From DATGKR01 sp035294565 (GTDB lineage: Bacteria > Actinomycetota > Acidimicrobiia > Acidimicrobiales > Palsa-688), in contig DATGKR010000047.1 in assembly GCA_035294565.1 (NCBI GenBank), positions 1-20,492 on the forward strand: a stretch of DNA of 20,492 bases, read 5' to 3'. Under the pieces are notes generated by a model. The model did not search any database, was not told the origin of the DNA, and saw only the letters and a program-made list of their open reading frames with translations. The position numbers and the translations under genes were made by a program. Numbering within the stretch: position 1 is the first letter of the stretch; each line of letters begins with the position of its first letter. Shown one piece after another: positions 1-7,014 of the stretch.

Positions 1-1
1 A

Positions 2-244
2 GCCGGTTTCTGCGCTGCGGTCGACGGGCTGCTCCCCGTGGGCTTCGAGGGCGGTGACGGCACGGGCCAGGTGGTCGTCTACGACGGCACCGCCTGGTCG
101 GCCCCGAGGAGCATCGACCCCGGGGGGATCGTCGATTCGCTCTCGTGCGCCGACTCGGGCTTTTGCGTTGCCGTGGACCAGGAAGGCCGCGCCGTGCTCG
201 GCGCGGCCCCGGCGCGGGCCGGGCAGCAGACCTCGACGCCCTAG
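2..244 (+). CDS. C-terminal end of a protein with repeated Cys/Trp-rich propeller-like units (5' truncated)
   Basis: The frame is open from the window edge to a TAG at 242-244, so only about 80 C-terminal residues are seen. It contains GFCAAVDG near the start and the pattern VVVYDGTAWSAPRSIDPGG, followed by SLSCADSGFCVAVDQEGRAVL. That is about one and a half copies of a unit of the type S-C-x-S-x-F-C-x-A-V-D...G...Y-D-G-x-x-W-S-x-P. Units of this kind occur in tandem in secreted or surface actinobacterial proteins and probably form beta-propeller blades; this is recognition from memory, not a search. The tail is low-complexity (Ala/Gly/Gln/Thr). The gene is convergent with the MDR gene, with 31 bases between the two stops. 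Function cannot be assigned. No membrane anchor or sorting signal is visible at the C-terminus. Confidence 0.7.
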   Translation, partial: AGFCAAVDGLLPVGFEGGDGTGQVVVYDGTAWSAPRSIDPGGIVDSLSCADSGFCVAVDQEGRAVLGAAPARAGQQTSTP

Positions 245-275
245 TAGCCCGCTCCCGGTAGAAGGGTGGGGCAGT

Positions 276-1217
276 TCAAAAGGCGATCACCAGGCGTCCC
301 CGCACGCCGCCCGCCTCGAGGCGCCGGTGGGCCTCGGCGGCCCGTTCTTTGGGAAGGACGTCGGCGACCCGGAGCGTCACCTTGCCCTCCTCCACCAGCT
401 GGCGCAGCCGGTCCAGCTTGTCCCGGGCGCGGGCGTAGTCGCGGACGAGGATGGGGACGAAGCGGACTCCCCGCTCGCCCTCGCCTCGGTAGCCGCGGAC
501 GGTCACCACCGTGCCGCCGTCCTTGACCGCCGGGGCGAGAGCCTCGTTGAGCAGTGCGCCGTCGGCTGCTCCGTCCACGCCGCCGGGATATCTCGAGCGG
601 ACCGCTGCGGGGAAACCCTCTCCGCGGCGGAGGACGATGTCGGCGCCCAGGCTGGCGACGAGCGCCTCGTCTTTCTCGGAGGCGTCGGCGACGACGCTCA
701 GCCCGTCGGCCTTGGCCAGCTGCACCACGTACCCGCCGAACGCCCCGGCGGCGCCCGTGACGGCGAGGGCCGAACCCGGGGGAAGGTCCAGCACGTCGAG
801 GGCGAGGCGGGCGGTCAGGCCGTTCATCGGGAGCGTCGCCGCCTCGAAGTCGCTCGCCCCGGCGGGAACGCGCGCCACCGACTCGGCCGGCACCACCACC
901 TGTTCGGCGTAGGCGCCGCGGGATCCCTTGGGCACGACGATCGCCATCACGTGGTCCCCGACCCGCAGGTCGGTGTCCACGCCGGGGCCGATCTCCTCCA
1001 GCACCCCGGCGGCGTCCATTCCCGGCACGTAGGGCGGAGGGCCGGCCTCGCGCTGCGCCTCCGCCCGGGCCCCGTTCCTCACGAACGTGTCGGTCGGGCT
1101 GACCGCAGCCGCGTGGACACGGATGCGAACCTGACCCTCCTTCACCTCCGGGTCGGGGAGATCCACCACCTCGAGGGCCTCCGGCCCTCCGAACTCGACT
1201 ACTCCTACCGCTTTCAC
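276..1217 (-). CDS. NADPH:quinone oxidoreductase-like MDR family protein (zinc-free)
   Basis: This is a 313-residue medium-chain dehydrogenase/reductase. The N-terminal GroES-like half begins MKAVGVVEFGGPEALEVVDL and includes the family pattern VxAAAVSPTDT (about 34-44) and PYVPGMDAAGVLEEIG (about 62-77). The Rossmann half carries GAAGAFGGYVVQLAK (about 155-169), the AxxGxxG nucleotide-binding loop of the quinone oxidoreductase (zeta-crystallin) branch. The Cys/His ligands of zinc alcohol dehydrogenases are absent, so a zinc-independent NAD(P)H-dependent reduction of quinones or enones is expected; the substrate is unknown. The length is normal. The start is GTG at 1217, and the GGCGGAG upstream is only a weak ribosome site. 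The gene lies downstream of the small membrane peptide gene on the same strand, but a GC-rich hairpin at 1258-1286 separates them, so co-transcription is uncertain. Confidence 0.9.
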   Translation of the reverse strand: MKAVGVVEFGGPEALEVVDLPDPEVKEGQVRIRVHAAAVSPTDTFVRNGARAEAQREAGPPPYVPGMDAAGVLEEIGPGVDTDLRVGDHVMAIVVPKGSRGAYAEQVVVPAESVARVPAGASDFEAATLPMNGLTARLALDVLDLPPGSALAVTGAAGAFGGYVVQLAKADGLSVVADASEKDEALVASLGADIVLRRGEGFPAAVRSRYPGGVDGAADGALLNEALAPAVKDGGTVVTVRGYRGEGERGVRFVPILVRDYARARDKLDRLRQLVEEGKVTLRVADVLPKERAAEAHRRLEAGGVRGRLVIAF

Positions 1218-1257
1218 AGCCGAGAGTCTCCGCCTACGGAGCTTCGACCTGCAAGAA

Positions 1258-1286
1258 CGGGCGGCAGGGTGGGCGCCCGCCGCCCG
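1258..1286 (-). terminator. Candidate intrinsic terminator after the 30-residue membrane peptide gene
   Basis: CGGGCGGC (1258-1265) and GCCGCCCG (1279-1286) form a perfect 8-bp GC stem around a 13-base loop, beginning 17 bases after the small ORF stop. Read on the minus strand, the stem is followed by TTCTT, a short and imperfect U tract. The hairpin is strong and the T tract weak, so it may be an attenuating or partial terminator ahead of the MDR gene rather than an absolute one. Confidence 0.45.
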
Positions 1287-1302
1287 CCCTCGTGCGGTGC
1301 GG

Positions 1303-1395
1303 CTAGCGGAGCTCCTCGATGACCCAGTCGACCATCACCGCCAGCAGGCACGCCGCGGCGCCGAGGAGCAGGCCAACACGCGCTTGGGTTCCCAT
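1303..1395 (-). CDS. 30-residue single-pass membrane peptide
   Basis: A short minus-strand ORF runs from ATG at 1395-1393 to TAG at 1305-1303 and encodes 30 residues. The peptide begins MGTQARVGLLLGAAACLLAV and ends DWVIEELR. Residues about 7-22 form one uninterrupted hydrophobic helix, with Arg6 on the N side and an acidic amphipathic tail (D-W-V-I-E-E) on the C side, the usual look of bacterial single-pass miniproteins. AGGAGG lies at 1410-1405, nine bases before ATG, the most canonical Shine-Dalgarno I see in the window. The ORF sits directly downstream of the KimA-like transporter on the same strand and is followed by a hairpin. I do not recognise the family. By analogy with KdpF-type peptides it could modulate the transporter, but that is inference from position only. 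It is too short for most gene callers. Confidence 0.6.
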   Translation of the reverse strand: MGTQARVGLLLGAAACLLAVMVDWVIEELR

Positions 1396-1404
1396 CGTCG
1401 AAGA

Positions 1405-1410
1405 CCTCCT
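1405..1410 (-). promoter_or_regulatory. Strong Shine-Dalgarno of the 30-residue peptide gene
   Basis: On the minus strand the sequence is AGGAGG, then TCTTCGACG, then ATG. A perfect six-base anti-16S match at 9-base spacing is the main evidence that the small ORF is translated, because many neighbouring genes show little or no ribosome site. Confidence 0.65.
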
Positions 1411-1429
1411 GTGCTCTTGGACGAATTCG

Positions 1430-1458
1430 AGGTTACCCCCGGCAAGGGGGGGGGGAAA
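1430..1458 (-). promoter_or_regulatory. Candidate promoter with a C10 homopolymer in its spacer
   Basis: On the minus strand TTTCCC (1458-1453, a 3/6 match to TTGACA) is followed after 17 bases by TAACCT (1435-1430, fitting TAnnnT). A start about seven bases later would leave a leader of roughly 27 bases that includes the AGGAGG. The spacer contains a run of ten C (G1446-G1455 on plus). The -35 is weak, so the promoter itself is tentative. Confidence 0.3.
1436..1455. repeat. G10 homopolymer with an adjacent C5 arm (5-bp hairpin)
   Basis: On plus, five C (1436-1440), GGCAA (1441-1445) and ten G (1446-1455) allow a CCCCC/GGGGG hairpin with a 5-base loop. The tract lies between the transporter stop (1463) and the small ORF. 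It may be a weak transcription-end structure for the transporter mRNA. Ten identical bases are prone to slippage and to assembly error, so the exact count should be treated with care. Confidence 0.6.
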
Positions 1459-1462
1459 CGTC

Positions 1463-3784
1463 TCACCTGTCGGCTTCAGCGCCGGTGGTCGCGAGGAACT
1501 CGTAGTGGGGGTTGATCATCGCCGCCCGGCCGCGGATGTCGGCGACGGTCCCTTCGACGACGATGCGGCTGCCGGGGGCGAGCCCGGCGATCTGGCGCCG
1601 CCCGAGGAACGCCACGGTGAGGGTGTCCTGGTCGTCGGTGAGCTGCACCTGCAGCGAGGCGGTGTCACCCCACGGCTTGACAGTGACGGCCTTCACCCTG
1701 CCAGCGACCTTGGCCCGCTGCCGGGGTTGGAGAGCCGCGATCGGCGTGGTGCCCTCCACCCCTCTGAGGAACGTCTGGTCGTACTTCTCCTCGGCCATCT
1801 CCGCTTCGACGGGGCGCCTCTTGGGTTCTGTCGGCGAGGTCCGCAGCTCCTTGAGCGCCCCCCGCACGTCGAAGGGGACGATCGTCGCGTTCACGTGCTC
1901 GAGGCGGCTGATGGCCGCCGAGATTCGCTCGGCGGTCTGGTCGTGAAGCGTGCGGCTCAGCCCGAAGGAGTAGGCCCGCCGGGGGAGGAGCACCGTGACT
2001 TCCGTCTCGCCGTCGGCGGCCGCGGCAGCCACCAGCTCGAGCGCTGCACGCTCGACGCGCCGGTCGGGGCATTCCACCAGCTGCAGAGGCAGCCTGCTAA
2101 GGCCGAGGCGCACCCAGCGGTCCTGGATCCGCTGCGCCCTGGTCGAGTCGATGACGAAGTGCACCGCCTGGAGATCGTCCACGGACAACGTACGGCCGTA
2201 CTGGATCGCCCGCGCCGTCGCCAGGTCCAGCCCGTCGACGAACACGAAGGCCACGTGTCGCGGCAGGGGCCGCGCGGTCACGGCCTGTTCGGCGACGCCC
2301 TCGCCGAGCACACGCGCCTCGGCTTCGTACTGGCGGTGGGTGCGGATGAGGACGTAGATGAGGATCGGGAAGAGCACCACCACCGCCCATGCCCCCTGGG
2401 TGAACTTGGTGACGGCGAAGATGACGACGACGATGGCGGAGAGCACCCCCGCCGAGCCGTTGATGACCGACTTGTGCCGCCAGCCGCTCTCCTTGTGGGT
2501 GAGATGGTGCTTGACCATCCCGATGCCGGCCATGGTGAACCCGCAGAAGACGCCGATGGCGTAGAGGGCGACGAGTGCGTCCACCTGGGCGCGGGTGACG
2601 GCCAGGAGGAAGATGCCGACCAGGCCGAGGAAGACGATCCCGTTGGAGAACACCAGCCGGTGGCCCCTTTTGGTGAACGGGCGCGGCAGGAAGCGGTCCT
2701 CGGCGACGAAGTTGGCGAGGAACGGGAAGCCGTTGAAGCTGGTGTTGGCCCCGGTCCAGAGGATGAGGAGCGTTGACAGCTGCACCATGTAGAACCCGGC
2801 CTTGCCCAGGGCGCTGTCGCCGAAGGCGGCCTTGGCCACCTGGGAGATGACGGTGGGCGCGCCGTCGACGTAGGGAATGGCGTGCGTGTAGTGCGCCAGC
2901 ACCGACACGCCGAGCACCAACGAGCCGAGGGTGAGGCTCATGAGCCCCAGCACCCTCCTGGCGTTGGGGCCCTCGGGCGGGCGGAAAGCCGAGACACTGT
3001 TCGAGATCGCCTCCAGGCCGGTGAGGGACGAGCCGCCGTTGGCGAACGCGCGGAGCAGGATGAACAGGGATATGCCGTCGAGGAGCCCCTTGCCCGGGTG
3101 GCCCATGGGGATGGCGCCGCTGACGTGGTCGTTGTAGACGTGGATGTGCCCCATCGCCACCCGCGCCAGGCCGAACCCGATGACGAGCACCATCGTCGCG
3201 ATGAAGAAGTAGGTGGGGAAGGCGAAGGTCTTGCCGGCCTCGCGGATGCCTCGCAGGTTGCCCCAGATGAGCAGGCAGACGATGGCTATGGATATGACCG
3301 TCTCGGAGGTCTTGTTGGCCAGGGCGGGCACCGCCGAGGCCACGGCGTCCGTGCCGGCGGCGGTCTGCACGGCCACGGTGAGCGTGTAGTCGATGAGCAG
3401 GGCGACGGCCGCGAACTGGGCGACGTTGAGCCCGAAGTTCTCCCGGGCGACGACGTAGGAGCCGCCGGCGCGGGTGTACACCATCACCACCTCGCGGTAG
3501 GAGAGGGTGACGACGACGAGGATGAACAGGATGGCCGCGGTCACCGGCAGGACGAGCGAGAACGCTGCGGCGCCGACCGCCGGGACGAGGATGGTGAGCA
3601 TCTCCTCGGTGCCGTAGGCCGAGGAGGAGATCATGTCGCAGGTGAGCACGCCCATCGCCACCGGCTTGCTCAGCCGCTCGGTCTCGAGGGCTTCGGTGAC
3701 CAGGGGAGGACCGAGAAGGGTGCGTTTGAGCCGGTAGCCGAGAGTCTCGGGGTACTCCCCGGGGCTAACGGCGGGCGTGTTCAT
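1463..3784 (-). CDS. KimA-like APC-superfamily potassium/amino-acid permease with C-terminal OB-fold
   Basis: From the preferred ATG at 3784 the protein has 773 residues. An upstream in-frame ATG at 3835 would add 17 residues but overlaps the divergent fabF start. About twelve membrane helices span residues ~45-490. The first contains CDMISSSAYGTEEML, matching the SDALSSVAYGTE segment of Bacillus KimA (Asp50 and Tyr57 here). A later helix has LLIDYTLTVAV (Asp132, Tyr133, Thr136), again like KimA residues tied to K+ binding; these comparisons are from memory. A cytoplasmic USP-like alpha/beta domain follows (RHVAFVFVDGLDLATARAIQYG onward). The last ~85 residues, RQRAKVAGRVKAVTV to INPHYEFL, look like an OB-fold. 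KimA imports K+ with protons. The OB-fold extension is unusual; in mycobacteria a separate OB-fold gene lies near the homologous transporter, as far as I recall. Amino-acid transport remains an alternative. Confidence 0.85.
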   Translation of the reverse strand: MNTPAVSPGEYPETLGYRLKRTLLGPPLVTEALETERLSKPVAMGVLTCDMISSSAYGTEEMLTILVPAVGAAAFSLVLPVTAAILFILVVVTLSYREVVMVYTRAGGSYVVARENFGLNVAQFAAVALLIDYTLTVAVQTAAGTDAVASAVPALANKTSETVISIAIVCLLIWGNLRGIREAGKTFAFPTYFFIATMVLVIGFGLARVAMGHIHVYNDHVSGAIPMGHPGKGLLDGISLFILLRAFANGGSSLTGLEAISNSVSAFRPPEGPNARRVLGLMSLTLGSLVLGVSVLAHYTHAIPYVDGAPTVISQVAKAAFGDSALGKAGFYMVQLSTLLILWTGANTSFNGFPFLANFVAEDRFLPRPFTKRGHRLVFSNGIVFLGLVGIFLLAVTRAQVDALVALYAIGVFCGFTMAGIGMVKHHLTHKESGWRHKSVINGSAGVLSAIVVVIFAVTKFTQGAWAVVVLFPILIYVLIRTHRQYEAEARVLGEGVAEQAVTARPLPRHVAFVFVDGLDLATARAIQYGRTLSVDDLQAVHFVIDSTRAQRIQDRWVRLGLSRLPLQLVECPDRRVERAALELVAAAAADGETEVTVLLPRRAYSFGLSRTLHDQTAERISAAISRLEHVNATIVPFDVRGALKELRTSPTEPKRRPVEAEMAEEKYDQTFLRGVEGTTPIAALQPRQRAKVAGRVKAVTVKPWGDTASLQVQLTDDQDTLTVAFLGRRQIAGLAPGSRIVVEGTVADIRGRAAMINPHYEFLATTGAEADR

Positions 3785-3791
3785 GGGCGAT

Positions 3792-3797
3792 GTTCTA
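3792..3797 (-). promoter_or_regulatory. Candidate -10 of the KimA-like gene
   Basis: TAGAAC on the minus strand ends seven bases before ATG 3784. It deviates from TAnnnT in its last base. If used, transcription would start at or next to the start codon, supporting the shorter 773-residue form of the transporter. Confidence 0.3.
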
Positions 3798-3829
3798 CCA
3801 GCAGCCGGCGGGTTGGCCTCGTTGGGCCT

Positions 3830-3843
3830 TAGCATTGGCGGCC
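3830..3843 (+). promoter_or_regulatory. Candidate leaderless promoter (-10 TAGCAT) of fabF
   Basis: TAGCAT (3830-3835) is followed by TGGCGGCC and then GTG at 3844, the spacing expected for a leaderless mRNA. No ribosome site precedes the GTG. TGGCGG directly after the -10 recurs at the acpP and fabI starts. No convincing -35 is visible. Confidence 0.4.
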
Positions 3844-5070
3844 GTGTCGCGACGGCGTGTGGTGGTGACCGGCCTGGGGGTGGTGAGCCCGCTGGGGCTT
3901 ACTGCGGCCTCGACGTGGGAAGCCCTGGTCGCCGGGCGCTCAGGTGCGGGCAGGATCTCCCTCTTCGACGCCGCCGGTTTCCCGGTCCGCATCGCCGCAG
4001 AGGTGACCGGCTTCGACCCCGAGGCGGTCTTCGGCAGGCGTCGCGCCAGGCATCTCGACCGGGTGTCGCAGATGGCGCTGGTCGCCGCCGCCGAGGCGAT
4101 CGGCCAGTCGGGCCTGGACGTGCCGGCGTGCCCCGAACGGGTAGGCGCGGTGTGGGGGACGGGGATAGGGGGGCTGCAGACCCTGGAGGCGGGCACGGAG
4201 GTGCTGGCCGCCCGCGGCCCGGAGTGGGTGAACCCCTACCTGCTGGCGATGATGATCCCCAACATGGTCGCCGGACACGTGGCGATGGAGTGGGGGATCC
4301 GCGGCCCGAGCACCTGCACTGTGACCGCGTGCTCGGCCTCGGCTCACGCGATAGGCGAGAGCGTCGACCTGATCCGCGCCGGGCGTGCCGACGCGGTGGT
4401 GTGCGGCGGAAGCGAGGCGGCGGTGACCAGGCTGGCGGTGGCCGGCTTCGCGGCGATGAAAGCGCTCTCGACGCGCAACGACGACCCGGAGGGGGCGTCG
4501 CGGCCCTTCGACGCCGGGCGGGACGGGTTCGTGCTGGGGGAGGGGGCTGCGGCGCTGGTCCTCGAGGAGCGGGGAAGGGCCCTGGAGCGGGGCGCTCCCG
4601 TGCTCGCCGAGGTCGCCGGCTACGGGGCCACGTCCGACGCCTACCACGTCACCCAGCCCCACCCCGAGGGGGACGGGGCGGTGCGCTCGATGCGCGACGC
4701 CCTGGCCGACGCCGGCGTCGAGGCGGGACAGGTGGGCTACGTCAACGCCCACGGTACGTCCACCCCGCCGAACGACCGGATCGAGACCGCCGCCTTGAAG
4801 GTTGTTTTCGGGGAAAAAGTTCCGCCCGTCTCGTCGACCAAGTCCATGACCGGGCACACGCTCGGCGCGGCGGGGGCGATGGAGGCCGCCATCTGCGTGA
4901 TGGCGCTCAACGCCCAGACGCTCCCGCCGACCATCAACCAGGAGAAGGCCGACCCCGACTGCGACCTGGACTACGTGGCCAACGTGTCCCGCCCGGCGCA
5001 GTTCGACGTGGCGCTCAGCAACAGCTTCGGTTTCGGCGGCCACAACGCCACCCTCGTGTTCAGGCGTTGA
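3844..5070 (+). CDS. fabF: 3-oxoacyl-ACP synthase II (KAS II)
   Basis: This is the condensing enzyme of type II fatty acid synthesis, elongating acyl-ACP with malonyl-ACP in the cytosol. With GTG 3844 as start it has 408 residues, normal for FabF. The catalytic triad is complete: Cys163 in TVTACSASAHAIGE, His303 in NAHGTSTPPND and His338 in SMTGHTLGAAGA, with Lys333 nearby and the glycine-rich NSFGFGGHNATLVF close to the C-terminus. The N-terminus RRRVVVTGLGVVSPLG is the family's usual opening, so the 18 residues of open frame upstream (from 3790) are judged leader DNA. The 3' end overlaps that of fabZ by 11 bp in a convergent arrangement. A polyketide ketosynthase is unlikely, given the stand-alone architecture and FAS neighbours. 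Confidence 0.95.
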   Translation: MSRRRVVVTGLGVVSPLGLTAASTWEALVAGRSGAGRISLFDAAGFPVRIAAEVTGFDPEAVFGRRRARHLDRVSQMALVAAAEAIGQSGLDVPACPERVGAVWGTGIGGLQTLEAGTEVLAARGPEWVNPYLLAMMIPNMVAGHVAMEWGIRGPSTCTVTACSASAHAIGESVDLIRAGRADAVVCGGSEAAVTRLAVAGFAAMKALSTRNDDPEGASRPFDAGRDGFVLGEGAAALVLEERGRALERGAPVLAEVAGYGATSDAYHVTQPHPEGDGAVRSMRDALADAGVEAGQVGYVNAHGTSTPPNDRIETAALKVVFGEKVPPVSSTKSMTGHTLGAAGAMEAAICVMALNAQTLPPTINQEKADPDCDLDYVANVSRPAQFDVALSNSFGFGGHNATLVFRR

Positions 5071-5491
5071 CGAGCACGAAGAGCAGCGACGCCTGGCAGG
5101 CCACCTTGCCGGCGACCGTCGCGCTGCCGTGGCCCCTGCCCGCCGAGGAGCCCAGCTGGTCTAGCTCCACCGACATCTCCAGGGTGTCGCCGGGGCCGAC
5201 CTGCCGGCGAAAGCGCGCCTTGTCGATCCCGCCGAAGAGGGGGAGCTTGCCGGCGTAGCGGCCGTCGCCGAGGACGGCGACCGCCCCCAGCTGCGCCATC
5301 GCCTCCACCATGAGCACCCCGGGCAGGGTGGGGCGGCCGGGGAAGTGGCCGGAGAAGAACGCCTCCTCCCCGGTGAGGCGCCAGACGCCTTTGACCGATC
5401 GGCCCGGCACGAGCTCGGTGACCTCGTCCACGAAGAGGAACGGGTGCCGGTGGGGGAGGACGTCCACCGGACGGGGCAGACCTTTTTCCAC
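5060..5491 (-). CDS. fabZ: 3-hydroxyacyl-ACP dehydratase
   Basis: A 143-residue single-hotdog dehydratase that removes water from 3-hydroxyacyl-ACP. The N-terminus VDVLPHRHPFLFVDEV is the classic FabZ opening, and FFSGHFPGRPTLPGVLMVEAMAQ carries catalytic His49 and Glu63. The start is GTG at 5491, four bases after the fabG stop, with GAGGAA abutting it as a close ribosome site; translational coupling with fabG is likely. It is the third gene of the minus-strand fabI-fabG-fabZ unit. Mycobacteria use HadAB/BC heterodimers at this step, whereas a true FabZ here points to a different actinobacterial lineage. The 3' end overlaps the fabF stop by 11 bp. Confidence 0.95.
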   Translation of the reverse strand: MEKGLPRPVDVLPHRHPFLFVDEVTELVPGRSVKGVWRLTGEEAFFSGHFPGRPTLPGVLMVEAMAQLGAVAVLGDGRYAGKLPLFGGIDKARFRRQVGPGDTLEMSVELDQLGSSAGRGHGSATVAGKVACQASLLFVLVNA

Positions 5492-5495
5492 TTCC

Positions 5496-6197
5496 TCAGT
5501 GCCCCATGCCGAGACCGCCGTCGACGGGGAGCACCGCCCCGGTCACGTACCCCGAGCCCTCGGAGGCGAGGAACAGCACCGCCTGGGCCACCTCCTCCGG
5601 TGTCGCCATGCGCCCGAGCGGCACCTGGCCGAGGATCTCGTCGCGGCGCGCCTCAGGGAGAGCCGCGGTCATGTCCGTGTCGACGAAGCCGGGAGCGACG
5701 ACGTTCACCGTCACGCCGCGGCTGCCGATCTCCCTGGCCAGCGACCGGGCCAACCCGACGAGGCCCGCTTTGGAGGCGGCGTAGTTCGCTTGGCCCGGCG
5801 AACCGGAAAACGCCACCACTGATGACACGAATATCATCCGGCCCCAGCGGGCGCGGATCATCTTGGGCGTGGCGCGGCGGGCGACCCGGTAGGCGCCGGT
5901 GAGGTTGGCGTCGAGGACGGACGTCCAGGCCTCCTCCTTCATCGACAGGAGGAGCTGGTCGGCGTTGACGCCGGCGTTGGAGACGAGGATCTCGACCGGG
6001 CCGAGCTCGTCCTCGACCGCCGTGAACGCCCGGTCCACCTCACCGGCCGACGTGACGTCGCAACGCACGGCGAAGAGGCCGTCCGGAGGGTCGCTGCGGT
6101 AGGTGACCGCCACCTTGTGCCCCTCGGCGGCGAACGCCCGGGCGACAGCCAGGCCGATACCCCGGTTGCCCCCGGTGACCAGCACCGTGCGCGCCAA
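5496..6197 (-). CDS. fabG: 3-oxoacyl-ACP reductase (MabA/FabG-like SDR)
   Basis: A 233-residue short-chain dehydrogenase that reduces 3-oxoacyl-ACP with NADPH. The cofactor loop is TGGNRGIG (8-15), followed by SNAG (73-76). The catalytic set is Ser126 (FVSSVVAF), Tyr139 and Lys143 (YAASKAG), with the PGFVDTDM segment after it. The closest family memory is mycobacterial FabG1/MabA, also paired with InhA. The start is TTG at 6197, three bases after the fabI stop; GGGGGTC about ten bases upstream can act as ribosome site. The next in-frame start would cut into the first beta strand. The length is slightly short of the usual 245 but complete. Confidence 0.93.
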   Translation of the reverse strand: MARTVLVTGGNRGIGLAVARAFAAEGHKVAVTYRSDPPDGLFAVRCDVTSAGEVDRAFTAVEDELGPVEILVSNAGVNADQLLLSMKEEAWTSVLDANLTGAYRVARRATPKMIRARWGRMIFVSSVVAFSGSPGQANYAASKAGLVGLARSLAREIGSRGVTVNVVAPGFVDTDMTAALPEARRDEILGQVPLGRMATPEEVAQAVLFLASEGSGYVTGAVLPVDGGLGMGH

Positions 6198-6200
6198 CGC

Positions 6201-6977
6201 TCAGACCCCCATCGCGTGGAACCCGCCGTCCACGTGGACGATCTCCCCCGTGGTCGCCGGGAAGAGGTCGGAGAGGAGGGCCACGCAGGCCCTCGCCACG
6301 GGCAAAGGGTCGCTCACGCTCCACCCGAGCGGCGCCCGGCCGTCCCACGCCTCCTCGAACGCGGAGAAGCCGGGTATCGACTTGGCGGCCATGGTGCGGA
6401 TCGGGCCGGCCGCCACCAGGTTCACCCGGATCCTGTCGCGCCCCAGGTCGCGTGCCAGGTACCGCGCCGTGGCTTCCAGGGCGGCCTTGGCGACACCCAT
6501 CCAGTCGTAGCCGGGCCAGGCCACCGAGGCGTCGAAGTCCAGCCCGACGACCGAGCCACCTCCCCCCTCTCGCATGAGCGGGGCGAGGCCGGCGGCGAGC
6601 ACCTTCAGCGAGAACGCCGACACCTCGAGCGCCACCTTGGCGTCCTCCCACGGGGCGTCCAGGAAACCGCCGCCGAGGCAGGACGGCGGGGCGAAGGCGA
6701 TCGAGTGCAGCACCCCGTCGAGGCCCGACCAGCGGCGCCGGAGCTCGTCCGCCACCCGCCCGACGTGCTCGGGGACGGTGACGTCGAGCTCCAGCACGTC
6801 GGGAGCCCCGGCCAGGTGGCGGGCCACCCGGCGGGTCAGCGACATCCCCCGACCGGCGCCGGTGAGCACCACCTCGGCGCCCTCTCGCAGGGCCGACTCG
6901 GCGACGGCGTAGGCGAGGGAGTCGCCGGTGAGCACACCGGTGACGAGGATCCGCTTGCCTTCGAGCAGTCCGGGCAT
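6201..6977 (-). CDS. fabI: Enoyl-ACP reductase, InhA-like
   Basis: A 258-residue NADH-dependent enoyl-ACP reductase that completes each elongation cycle. It follows mycobacterial InhA closely: an MPGLLEGKRILVTGVLTGDS opening, VLELDV (61-66), LDGVLHSIAF (86-95), GLDFDA with Phe148, Tyr157 and Lys164 in the Y-x6-K spacing of this family (YDWMGVAK), then VNLVAAGPIRTMA and the C-terminal PATTGEIVHVDGG. InhA is the isoniazid/triclosan target; the residues around the lipid pocket are similar, but sensitivity cannot be predicted. The gene begins with ATG at 6977, has no ribosome site, and has TATCGT eight bases upstream, so a leaderless mRNA is likely. It heads the fabI-fabG-fabZ unit, divergent from the acyl carrier gene. 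Confidence 0.94.
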   Translation of the reverse strand: MPGLLEGKRILVTGVLTGDSLAYAVAESALREGAEVVLTGAGRGMSLTRRVARHLAGAPDVLELDVTVPEHVGRVADELRRRWSGLDGVLHSIAFAPPSCLGGGFLDAPWEDAKVALEVSAFSLKVLAAGLAPLMREGGGGSVVGLDFDASVAWPGYDWMGVAKAALEATARYLARDLGRDRIRVNLVAAGPIRTMAAKSIPGFSAFEEAWDGRAPLGWSVSDPLPVARACVALLSDLFPATTGEIVHVDGGFHAMGV

Positions 6978-6991
6978 GACCCGCCACGATA
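6978..6991 (-). promoter_or_regulatory. Candidate leaderless promoter (-10 TATCGT) of fabI-fabG-fabZ
   Basis: On minus, TATCGT (6991-6986) is followed by GGCGGGTC and then ATG. The 8-base gap puts the expected RNA start at the start codon. Confidence 0.45.
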
Positions 6992-7014
6992 GGCCGTGCC
7001 CTCCCCGGGGCCGC

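Noticed and set aside
1319..2776. 485-residue plus-strand open frame opposite the transporter gene
   Set aside because: It mirrors the codon pattern of the real minus-strand gene, is full of His/Asp/Glu/Gly typical of antisense GC-rich frames, and has no domain.
3785..3835. Longer KimA-like start at ATG 3835
   Set aside because: The extra 17 residues are not helix-like, overlap the fabF promoter region, and ATG 3784 has a -10-like hexamer at leaderless spacing.
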